Positions 32,697-39,852 of a DNA stretch of 64,000 bases are shown here, one piece after another; position 1 is the first letter of the stretch; every line of letters starts with the position of its first letter. Location of the stretch: NCBI RefSeq assembly GCF_026676115.1, contig NZ_JAPONB010000001.1, positions 672,191 through 736,190 on the forward strand, given 5' to 3'. Position numbers and translations under genes: made by a program. The DNA comes from Salinimicrobium sp. TH3. GTDB taxonomy: Bacteria > Bacteroidota > Bacteroidia > Flavobacteriales > Flavobacteriaceae. The notes beneath the pieces are model-generated. The model did not search any database. It was not told the origin of the DNA and saw nothing but the letters and a program-made list of their open reading frames with translations.

Positions 32697-34823
32697 ATGA
32701 ATTCAACCAGCTATATTCTTGCCCGCACAAACTTTCCGCAAAAAAGCGTAGAAAATACACTGCAATTGTTGAAAGAAGACGCTACAATTCCTTTTATTTC
32801 AAGGTACCGCAAAGAAATGACCGGGAATTTGGATGAGGTGCAAATTGAACAAATAGTAAAACTTAAAGGCGAATTTGAGGAACTGGAGAAGCGAAAGAAA
32901 AGCATATTGAAGGCCATTTCTGAACAGGAGGCTCTAACTCCCGAACTGGAATCTAAAATTCTTGCTACAAGCGATCTTGTTCATCTCGAGGATCTTTATC
33001 TGCCTTACAAGAAAAAACGGAAAACCAGGGCCGATGCTGCACGGGAACTTGGGCTGGAGCCATTAGCGAAAATGCTCATGGCACAAAATTCCCCTAATAT
33101 TGAAGCTGCGGCAGAAAGATTTACAGGGAAGGATGTTGCTTCCGCAGCCGATGCGCTTTCCGGAGCAAAGGACATTGTAGCGGAATGGATCAATGAGCAT
33201 CAAGGTGTGAGAAACCAACTTCGGAAGATGTTTCTACAGAAGGCAATGATCTCTTCAAAAGTGATCAAAAAGAAGGTGGAAGAGGAGGAAGCACAGAAAT
33301 TCCGGAATTATTTTGAATGGGAGGAAAAGCTGAAGTTTATTCCGTCTCACCGGTTACTAGCCATTCTTCGGGCCGAAAAAGAGGGTTTTGTCAGGGTAAA
33401 GGTGGAAGTGGAGCAGGAAGAGGCTTTTAGGGCGGTATCGGCAGCTATCCTAAAGCCGCAGCAAAACTCCTGTAAGCCTATTTTGGAGGAGGCTATTGAG
33501 GATGCTCTTAAAAGGCTTCTTTTTCCCGCACTTTCCAATGAAGTGCTAAGCATTGCAAAAGAAAAAGCAGATGAAGATGCGATTAAAGTCTTTGCCGATA
33601 ACCTAAGGCAGTTATTGCTCGCACTTCCTTTGGGTTCAAAAAGAATTTTGGCGCTCGACCCGGGGTATAAATCGGGATGTAAGTTGGTCTGTCTGGATGA
33701 AAAAGGCGATTTGCAACATAATGAAACCATTTTTCCACATCCGCCACAAAAGGAAATTGCCATGGCTTCAAAAAAGGTAAAATCTTTGGTGAATTCTTAC
33801 AATATAGAAGCCATTGCCATAGGAAACGGAACTGCCTCCCGTGAAACTGAATTTTTCATCAAGAACATACGCTTCGACCGGGATGTACAGGTGTTTATCG
33901 TCAATGAGGCCGGGGCCTCGGTATATTCCGCTTCAAAAATTGCCCGGGCCGAATTTCCCAATTTTGACGTCACTGTGAGAGGAGCTGTGTCAATTGGCCG
34001 CAGACTCGCAGATCCATTGGCCGAACTGGTGAAAATAGATGCTAAAGCAATAGGTGTTGGGCAGTACCAGCACGATGTAGATCAAACAAAGCTTAAGAAT
34101 GAACTTGACCGCGTAGTGGAAAGTTGTGTGAATGCAATTGGAGTCAATCTTAATACGGCCAGTGCCTCTTTGTTAAGCTATGTTTCGGGCATTGGACCTG
34201 CTTTAGCTGAAAACATTACCAATTACCGAAGTGAAAATGGGGAGTTTTCCTCCCGAAAAGAATTGCTGAAAGTTCCCCGCCTGGGAGCCAAGGCTTTTGA
34301 ACAGGCAGCTGGATTTCTCAAAGTGCCCAATTCTGAAAATCTTTTGGACAATTCGGCTGTACATCCTGAAAGTTATTCCATAGTAGAAAAAATGGCCGCC
34401 GATCTTAAGGTGGACCTGAAGGAGCTCATTGGTAACACAGCCCTGATATCAAAAATAACTCCTGAAAATTACATTTTTGACACTGTAGGTTTACCTACGA
34501 TTAAAGATATCCTGCACGAACTTGAAAAACCCGGAGTAGATCCCCGCAAGTCGGCTAAGGTATTTGAATTTGACCCCAATATCAAAACAATTAAAGATCT
34601 CAAACCCGGGATGAAGCTGCCCGGGATCGTGAATAATATCACCAACTTTGGGTGTTTTGTAGATGTTGGAGTCAAAGAAAGCGGACTGGTCCATATCTCT
34701 AAGCTCAAAAATGATTTCGTAAGCGATGTGAATTCGGTAGTAAAACTGCATCAGCATGTACAGGTAACGGTGATGGAAGTAGATGAACAAAGAAAGCGGA
34801 TACAACTTTCAATGATCGGTTAA
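32697..34823 (+). CDS. tex: Tex-family RNA-binding transcription accessory protein
   Basis: A 708-residue Tex/Spt6-like protein from ATG 32697 (MNSTSYILAR). Order: N-terminal helical domain (DATIPFISRYRKEMTGNLDE near 30), YqgF-like RNase H fold (LALDPGYKSGCKLVCLDEKG, about 318), two helix-hairpin-helix segments (YVSGIGPALAENI; LLKVPRLGAKAFEQAAGFL) and a C-terminal S1 RNA-binding domain (about 635-708, LPGIVNNITNFGCFVDVGVKESGLVHIS). Tex binds nucleic acid and affects transcription and stress tolerance in other bacteria; the exact role is uncertain. Single-gene unit. Confidence 0.94.
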   Translation: MNSTSYILARTNFPQKSVENTLQLLKEDATIPFISRYRKEMTGNLDEVQIEQIVKLKGEFEELEKRKKSILKAISEQEALTPELESKILATSDLVHLEDLYLPYKKKRKTRADAARELGLEPLAKMLMAQNSPNIEAAAERFTGKDVASAADALSGAKDIVAEWINEHQGVRNQLRKMFLQKAMISSKVIKKKVEEEEAQKFRNYFEWEEKLKFIPSHRLLAILRAEKEGFVRVKVEVEQEEAFRAVSAAILKPQQNSCKPILEEAIEDALKRLLFPALSNEVLSIAKEKADEDAIKVFADNLRQLLLALPLGSKRILALDPGYKSGCKLVCLDEKGDLQHNETIFPHPPQKEIAMASKKVKSLVNSYNIEAIAIGNGTASRETEFFIKNIRFDRDVQVFIVNEAGASVYSASKIARAEFPNFDVTVRGAVSIGRRLADPLAELVKIDAKAIGVGQYQHDVDQTKLKNELDRVVESCVNAIGVNLNTASASLLSYVSGIGPALAENITNYRSENGEFSSRKELLKVPRLGAKAFEQAAGFLKVPNSENLLDNSAVHPESYSIVEKMAADLKVDLKELIGNTALISKITPENYIFDTVGLPTIKDILHELEKPGVDPRKSAKVFEFDPNIKTIKDLKPGMKLPGIVNNITNFGCFVDVGVKESGLVHISKLKNDFVSDVNSVVKLHQHVQVTVMEVDEQRKRIQLSMIG

Positions 34824-34919
34824 TTTGAAGTACGATAAGAGATCGAGGTAGTATTCTTCTAAATAAAGTTGTAGGCTTATCAACGAGTTATTTGGCTCCT
34901 GGAAGATTTTAGAAAAAAA

Positions 34920-35444
34920 TTATTTTTTATAAACCAACTTCCCACTCTCAATTTTGGCCGGTTTTGTGTAAGGGTGCTCTGTAGTTTTGTTCTGTGCCAT
35001 AATGTGGAAGACCTTCCAACCGTCAGCTTTTAATTGATCGGCTACCATAGATCGATGGCAGCTCCACCAAACTGCTTCCGAACACATGATGACAGTTCTT
35101 TTTTCAATAGCAATAGCTTTTAGTTCATCAACGGTAGACTTAAATTCAGGAGTTTCCATGTAATCAGCATATCCGCGGAAAGATGGATGTCGCCATACCT
35201 GGTTTACAGAATCCGGTTTTGCTTTTCGCCTTCCTCCAAGATTTTCAAAATGATGATATAAAATGTCATTTTTGGGAAGGGAGTCTGCAAGAGCTTCCTT
35301 GTTGAAATGGGGGTATTTCCTGGAGCCGGGATATCGACGAATGTCGACAACGGCCTCTATTTGATGAGCTTTTAACCATTCTATAAATTCCTCCAGCGGA
35401 TGAGTGGAATGTCCTATTGTCCAAATATGATGTTGTGGTGGCAT
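34920..35444 (-). CDS. DUF488 family protein
   Basis: A 174-residue cytoplasmic protein of the DUF488 family, recognised by the N-terminal WTIGHSTHPLEEF, VDIRRYPGSRKYP, and the Cys/His motif in IMCSEAVWWSCHRSMVADQL (about 118-137). The conserved Cys-Ser-Glu and Cys-His-Arg residues suggest a catalytic or metal site, but no reaction is established for the family. The C-terminus reaches to 34920 with no clear terminator. A diverged copy of the dispersed palindrome lies at 35258-35274 (two mismatches). Confidence 0.85.
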   Translation of the reverse strand: MPPQHHIWTIGHSTHPLEEFIEWLKAHQIEAVVDIRRYPGSRKYPHFNKEALADSLPKNDILYHHFENLGGRRKAKPDSVNQVWRHPSFRGYADYMETPEFKSTVDELKAIAIEKRTVIMCSEAVWWSCHRSMVADQLKADGWKVFHIMAQNKTTEHPYTKPAKIESGKLVYKK

Positions 35445-35501
35445 TTTTTAAATGTAGAGTTACGACGTTTGAAATAAATTCTTGCTTTTCGCTAATGATG
35501 A

Positions 35502-35536
35502 GATTCCTCAGTCGCAAAAAGCTCCTTCGGAATGAC
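35502..35536. repeat. Dispersed intergenic repeat with ATTCC/GGAAT ends
   Basis: A segment reading GATTCCTCAGTCG, a spacer, then GCTCCTTCGGAATGAC. I recall very similar text (GATTCYTC...CTTCGGAATGAC) as a common intergenic repeat in Bacteroidota and other bacteria. The ATTCC and GGAAT ends are complementary. The surrounding region 35445-35687 holds no gene. Confidence 0.45.
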
Positions 35537-35611
35537 AAATTTTTTAGAACCCGCAATCCGCTCTTCAGAGAACAGTGAAAATTGGTGGTCCACAATACTT
35601 CAGCACACAAC

Positions 35612-35702
35612 TTGCAAATTGAAATTCGCACCTCACAACCCGCAACAGCAAAAAGCCAACAGCTACAAGTTTTATAACTCTGTACTCCTAACTCTTAACT
35701 AT
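35612..35702 (-). repeat. Degenerate heptad repeat array after ypdA
   Basis: About thirteen 7-bp steps in one phase. On the plus strand: TTGCAAA, TTGAAAT, TCGCACC, TCACAAC, CCGCAAC, AGCAAAA, AGCCAAC, AGCTACA, AGTTTTA, TAACTCT, GTACTCC, TAACTCT, TAACTAT. The ypdA stop codon (35690-35688) lies inside it. Confidence 0.5.
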
Positions 35703-36668
35703 ATCTTCTATTATCATCTTCGCATGTACCCGTGAATTTTCTATAAACCATTTGTGGGTTTCCATACCCCCGCAAATGACTCCGGCGAGATAAATGCCTT
35801 TAACGTTGGATTCCATGGTTTCCTGATTGTACTGCGGAATTCTTTTTCCATCATTGGAAGTAGTAATTCCAATATTTTTAAGGAATTCAAAATTTGGACG
35901 GTAGCCGGTGAGGAGAAGTACCCAGTCATTTTCCAGTACCTGATCTCCTTCTTTTGAAGTAATTACTACCTCATCCTCTCTAATTTCTTTAATTTCGGCA
36001 TTAAAAACAGCTTTAATACTGCCTTCATCTATACGGTTGTCGATATCGGGTTTAACCCAGTATTTTACACGTTCTCCAATTGCCGGGCCGCGCACAACCA
36101 TGGTCACATCTCCACCTTTTCGATAGATTTCAAGTGCCGCATCAACTGCCGAGTTACTGGCGCCCACGACAATAGTTTTTTGGGTGGTATAAAAATGTGG
36201 ATCTCTGTAATAGTGAGCTACTTTTGGTAAATCTTCACCCGGGATATTCAGGTAATTGGGGATGTCATAAAAACCTGTGGCAATAATGACATTTTTGGAG
36301 CGGTAGTGACCTTTAGAAGTAGTAATCCTGTGTAGATTATCTTCAGCTTCAATTTTTTTAACCTCCTCAAAAAGGTGAATTTTTAAATGATTTGAGGTGA
36401 CAATTCTCCTGTAGTATTCAAGAGCTTCCTGTTTATGTGGCTTAGGATTGGTGCTTATAAAAGGTATCTCGTCAAGTTCCAGTTTTTCGGATGTGGAGAA
36501 AAACGTCATATTTGACGGGTAATTGTACAGTGAATTCACCAGCGTACCTTTCTCCAAAATGACATAGGAAAGACCTTTCTTTTTTGCTTCAAGAGCACAG
36601 GCTATGCCTATAGGTCCTCCGCCTACAATGACTATTTCAAATATTTCTTCCTGCTTACTGGTTGACAA
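35688..36668 (-). CDS. ypdA: YpdA-type NADPH-dependent disulfide reductase
   Basis: A flavin-dependent oxidoreductase of the thioredoxin-reductase fold, 326 residues, with the FAD loop VGGGPIGIACALEAKKKG (about 13-30), the typical SLYNYPSNMTFFSTSEKLEL segment, and the NADPH loop VVGASNSAVDAALEIYRKGG (about 165-184). The family is thought to reduce bacillithiol disulfide; no bacillithiol synthesis gene is in the window, so the substrate is inferred. The start is TTG at 36668 and it overlaps rpe by 14 bp, so both are co-expressed. The one-mismatch palindrome copy at 36281 lies in it. Confidence 0.9.
   Translation of the reverse strand: MSTSKQEEIFEIVIVGGGPIGIACALEAKKKGLSYVILEKGTLVNSLYNYPSNMTFFSTSEKLELDEIPFISTNPKPHKQEALEYYRRIVTSNHLKIHLFEEVKKIEAEDNLHRITTSKGHYRSKNVIIATGFYDIPNYLNIPGEDLPKVAHYYRDPHFYTTQKTIVVGASNSAVDAALEIYRKGGDVTMVVRGPAIGERVKYWVKPDIDNRIDEGSIKAVFNAEIKEIREDEVVITSKEGDQVLENDWVLLLTGYRPNFEFLKNIGITTSNDGKRIPQYNQETMESNVKGIYLAGVICGGMETHKWFIENSRVHAKMIIEDIVKS
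36281..36297. repeat. Dispersed 17-bp palindrome, one mismatch
   Basis: CAATAATG-A-CATTTTTG inside ypdA; 16 of 17 positions match CAAAAATGNCATTTTTG. Confidence 0.5.
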
Positions 36669-37317
36669 GGGCCTTAAGTTCTTTTATGGTTTGTGTGGGA
36701 TTTTCAGCTTTAAAGACAAAACTACCTGCGACTAATACATCTGCACCAGCTTCTATTAACTGAGCAGCATTTTTATTGGTCACCCCACCATCCACTTCTA
36801 TTAAAGTGGGTGCATTGTTTCTTTCAATGATCTGCTTCAGTTTCTTCACCTTTTTAAAAGTATTTTCAATAAAACTCTGTCCCCCGAAGCCGGGATTTAC
36901 GCTCATCATGCACACCAGGTCGATGTCCTGAATTACATCTTCAAGAAGATCGACAGGGGTATGAGGATTAATTGCTACTCCTGCCTTCATACCTTCAGCT
37001 TTGATGGCTTGTAGCGTTCTGTGCAGGTGAGTACAGGCCTCATAATGTACAGAGAGGATATTGGCACCCAGAGCAGCAAATTCTTTAATATATCTATCGG
37101 GATCCACGATCATAAGATGTACATCGATAGTCTTCTTTGCATGCTTCTGAATGGCGGCAAGTACGGGCATTCCATAAGAAATGTTTGGAACGAACACACC
37201 ATCCATGATGTCAATGTGAAACCAGTCGGCTTCGCTGTTGTTGATCATCTCGATGTCGCGCTGGAGATTTCCGAAGTCGGCTGCCAGAACAGATGGGGCA
37301 ATAAGTCTGTCTTTCAT
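36655..37317 (-). CDS. rpe: Ribulose-phosphate 3-epimerase
   Basis: Interconverts ribulose 5-phosphate and xylulose 5-phosphate in the pentose phosphate pathway. A 220-residue TIM barrel with IAPSVLAADFGNL, WFHIDIMDGVFVPN, HLMIVDP, MSVNPGFGGQSF and EVDGGV, all family signatures. I choose ATG 37317 (MKDRLIAPS) over an in-frame codon at 37347, because a -7 element lies between them. Co-transcribed with ypdA. Confidence 0.95.
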   Translation of the reverse strand: MKDRLIAPSVLAADFGNLQRDIEMINNSEADWFHIDIMDGVFVPNISYGMPVLAAIQKHAKKTIDVHLMIVDPDRYIKEFAALGANILSVHYEACTHLHRTLQAIKAEGMKAGVAINPHTPVDLLEDVIQDIDLVCMMSVNPGFGGQSFIENTFKKVKKLKQIIERNNAPTLIEVDGGVTNKNAAQLIEAGADVLVAGSFVFKAENPTQTIKELKALVNQ

Positions 37318-37335
37318 GAGGATTTTATTATTTGG

Positions 37336-37343
37336 CAAAAGTA
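37336..37343 (-). promoter_or_regulatory. -7 element of rpe-ypdA
   Basis: TACTTTTG on the minus strand (TAnnTTTG), 18 bp upstream of the rpe ATG at 37317. Confidence 0.55.
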
Positions 37344-37403
37344 ACAAGAATTATGCTAAAAGACTTAACTGGTTGCAACCGAATTGCTGTAGGAGGAATT
37401 TTG

Positions 37404-37411
37404 TATCTTTA
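37404..37411 (+). promoter_or_regulatory. -7-like element of the small membrane protein gene
   Basis: TATCTTTA, one base off TAnnTTTG, with TTG 17 bp upstream (37384-37386). It lies 30 bp before ATG 37442 and diverges from the rpe promoter. Confidence 0.45.
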
Positions 37412-37441
37412 AATTTAAACACTCAACCAAAAAAGAAAATT

Positions 37442-37567
37442 ATGGAAACAGAAGAAAAAAGTAATAAGCGCAACTACGGAAAAATGGGATGTTTTATTGC
37501 TGTTCTAATTCTTATAATAGTGGCTGTAGCTATTTATTCGGGGCTTATTAATTTTCCGGAGTTTTAA
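37442..37567 (+). CDS. Small single-span membrane protein (41 residues)
   Basis: From ATG 37442 to TAA: a charged head (METEEKSNKRNYGKMG), one hydrophobic helix (CFIAVLILIIVAVAIYSGLI) and a short tail (NFPEF). It has a promoter-like element at a normal distance and an A-rich leader typical of Bacteroidota start sites. A longer frame from 37238 would start inside rpe on the other strand and is not believable. No family is recognised. The stretch 37568-37705 after it is empty apart from the rpoD terminator that follows. Confidence 0.6.
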   Translation: METEEKSNKRNYGKMGCFIAVLILIIVAVAIYSGLINFPEF

Positions 37568-37705
37568 ATATTAAATAGGGAAAAATATTAGAACATATTT
37601 TACTGCTTTCTATATTTAATGATTCAATTATTGACTAGCGAAGAGGCCCAAGTCCAAGTTATTTTTCTTATAGTCATAGTCGTTTTTAAAATAGGAATTT
37701 GTACA

Positions 37706-37737
37706 AAAAGATGAACCCCGGTAATCAGCCGGGGTTC
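37706..37737 (-). terminator. Terminator of rpoD
   Basis: A perfect 9-bp stem GAACCCCGG / CCGGGGTTC with a 7-nt loop. On the minus strand it is followed by ATCTTTTTG, 55 bp after the rpoD stop. Confidence 0.8.
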
Positions 37738-37791
37738 TCATCAATCAATCAAAAAACGAACAGTAATCAACTGTTGCTTCTTTACCGGGTC

Positions 37792-38655
37792 TTATCCCAG
37801 GTATGTTTTTAAGATCTTGCTTCTGGAGGTGTGTTTCAACCTTCTAATAGCTTTTTCTTTAATTTGTCGTACTCTCTCTCTTGTTAGATCAAAAGTCTCG
37901 CCAATTTCTTCAAGAGTCATTGGATGCTGGTCTCCAAGTCCAAAATAAAGACGAATAACATCTGCTTCACGAGGAGTTAATGTTTCAAGGGCGCGCTCAA
38001 TCTCTGTTCGAAGTGATTCATGTAGAAGTTCTCTATCTGGATTTGGAGATTCTCCTGAACGTAATACGTCATACAGGTTAGAATCTTCACCTTCTACAAG
38101 TGGAGCATCCATGGATACGTGACGGCCGGAGTTTTTCATTGACTCCTTTACGTCATTAATGGTCATGTCAAGTTCTTTTGCTATCTCCTCGGCACTTGGC
38201 GGACGCTCATGTGACTGCTCAAGGAAAGCAAAAGTTTTGTTGATCTTGTTTATAGAACCAATCTTGTTTAGTGGTAAACGCACAATACGTGATTGTTCTG
38301 CCAATGCCTGAAGAATAGACTGGCGAATCCACCAAACGGCATAGGAGATGAATTTGAAACCACGGGTTTCATCAAATCGTTTGGCAGCTTTAATTAATCC
38401 TAAATTTCCTTCGTTTATAAGGTCGGGAAGGGTCAATCCCTGGTTTTGATATTGTTTCGCTACAGAAACCACAAAACGAAGGTTCGCTTTGGTTAATTTC
38501 TCGAGAGCACGGTCATCACCCGCTTTAATTCGTTGCGCCAACTCCACCTCTTCATCTGCGGTGATCAGGTCAACTTTACCAATTTCTTGCAAATACTTAT
38601 CCAGCGAAGCAGTCTCACGGTTTGTAACCTGCTTCGTAATTTTAAGTTGTCTCAT
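37792..38655 (-). CDS. rpoD: Primary RNA polymerase sigma factor (RpoD/SigA type)
   Basis: 287 residues with region 1.2 ([25 protein letters not shown]), region 2 ([60 protein letters not shown]), region 3 and region 4 ([49 protein letters not shown]). Region 1.1 and the long non-conserved insert of E. coli RpoD are missing. This short form is the housekeeping sigma factor of Bacteroidota that recognises TTTG / TAnnTTTG promoters such as those listed here. Confidence 0.93.
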   Translation of the reverse strand: MRQLKITKQVTNRETASLDKYLQEIGKVDLITADEEVELAQRIKAGDDRALEKLTKANLRFVVSVAKQYQNQGLTLPDLINEGNLGLIKAAKRFDETRGFKFISYAVWWIRQSILQALAEQSRIVRLPLNKIGSINKINKTFAFLEQSHERPPSAEEIAKELDMTINDVKESMKNSGRHVSMDAPLVEGEDSNLYDVLRSGESPNPDRELLHESLRTEIERALETLTPREADVIRLYFGLGDQHPMTLEEIGETFDLTRERVRQIKEKAIRRLKHTSRSKILKTYLG

Positions 38656-38701
38656 CTAACGTCTCCTTGGATTTTTAATTATGAATAACTCTTGTAGTAG
38701 T

Positions 38702-38730
38702 TATACGTAAGAAGGGTTCAAAATGTTACA
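38702..38730 (-). promoter_or_regulatory. Possible ECF-type promoter upstream of rpoD
   Basis: On the minus strand TGTAAC (38730-38725), 17 bp, then CGTATA (38707-38702), about 47 bp before the rpoD ATG. It resembles ECF -35 (AAC) and -10 (CGT) boxes. No TAnnTTTG element of good quality is seen. Weak evidence. Confidence 0.3.
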
Positions 38731-38734
38731 AGAA

Positions 38735-39805
38735 TTAAAGATAATGAAATTTTTTTTTCTGTTTTAACTTTTTTGCGGGTTTTCCCTGCCACCAAATGAG
38801 GAAGCCGGTAATGGAGAGAAAGGGGCCGGATAGGCCAATCAAACAGTAGAGTATTTTTGTCCAGATGCCACCGTATTGGCCGAAATGTAAGGGGATTAAG
38901 GAGCTGGAAAATTTGGTAATAAGATCTGCTTCCTGGACACGTGTTACTCCTGTAATTTCTCCAGACCGGTGATCTGCTCTAATACTGTTGTAAAATTCGG
39001 AATAAAAGAATGCATCGTCATCAAACAAGCCGTAGACAGATAATTCTGCATCGGGCTTAAGAGGCAGGCGGATGTAAGTAGGAGTAAAATCTGGGTATTC
39101 AGAAGAGATTTGTGCTAACAATTTTCCCACCGGTGCATTGACAGCCGGAGTTTGGGGTGCAGCTGGTGGATTTAATCCGGAGGCAGCTACAGTCCAGGCG
39201 AGAAAAATTCCGGTTACGACCAGAAGCAGATTAAAGAGCAGGGCCCATGTGCCAACGATGCGGTGCAGTGAAGAATAGAGAGTCCGTCTTGTCTTTAGAT
39301 TAAGGCGGGTACTGCACGTTATAGTTTTTAGAACGCTTTTTCTGTAAAGATAGATGCCGGTCAAAAGAGAAAATAAAAAAATGATCCCTATGATGAACAC
39401 CAAAATTCTGCCTGCCGGTCCAACCTGGAAAGAATAGTGAAACTTAAGCAGCCAGCGAGTAAAAGTAGTGAGTTCATTGATCTCTTTAATGACTTCTCCT
39501 GTTGAAGGATGAACAAAAATAAAAAGTCTTTCTGTGGGCTTCCGAAGGTTAAAAATTAACGCTTCCTGCTCTTCAAAATGCATGAGACGGGTATCCCAAC
39601 CGGGATATTCTTTTTGGGTCTCTTTAATTCCGCGGTCAATATTGAGACCCGAATAATTCTCTACTTCAATATATTCCTTCCATTGATACTCTTCTATGTC
39701 ATGCTGAAAAACCAGAATAGCACCCGACAGGCCCATGAGCACTAGAAAAATTCCGGCGATGAGGCCGGCAAGAGAATGATATTTAAGAATTTTCCTGTTG
39801 TTCAT
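38735..39805 (-). CDS. PepSY-associated transmembrane protein
   Basis: A 356-residue inner membrane protein with four membrane helices: about 12-33 (LAGLIAGIFLVLMGLSGAILVF), 130-152, 185-207 and 320-343, and PepSY-type periplasmic loops (EYPGWDTRLMHFEEQEALIFNLRKP; SSEYPDFTPTYIRLP). Such proteins commonly sit next to TonB-dependent siderophore receptors and may help reduce or release iron from siderophores. It lies 47 bp behind the receptor gene, with a strong hairpin in the gap that may lower its expression. Confidence 0.85.
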   Translation of the reverse strand: MNNRKILKYHSLAGLIAGIFLVLMGLSGAILVFQHDIEEYQWKEYIEVENYSGLNIDRGIKETQKEYPGWDTRLMHFEEQEALIFNLRKPTERLFIFVHPSTGEVIKEINELTTFTRWLLKFHYSFQVGPAGRILVFIIGIIFLFSLLTGIYLYRKSVLKTITCSTRLNLKTRRTLYSSLHRIVGTWALLFNLLLVVTGIFLAWTVAASGLNPPAAPQTPAVNAPVGKLLAQISSEYPDFTPTYIRLPLKPDAELSVYGLFDDDAFFYSEFYNSIRADHRSGEITGVTRVQEADLITKFSSSLIPLHFGQYGGIWTKILYCLIGLSGPFLSITGFLIWWQGKPAKKLKQKKKFHYL

Positions 39806-39813
39806 ATAAAAGA

Positions 39814-39840
39814 GGCAGCTATGATATTATCATAGCTGCC
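39814..39840 (-). terminator. Intercistronic hairpin between receptor and PepSY gene
   Basis: A perfect 12-bp stem GGCAGCTATGAT / ATCATAGCTGCC with a 3-nt loop. On the minus strand it is followed by TCTTTTATATG, a short T-rich tract. It may be a leaky terminator or an mRNA end protector. Confidence 0.6.
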
Positions 39841-39852
39841 GGTTATTATTAG

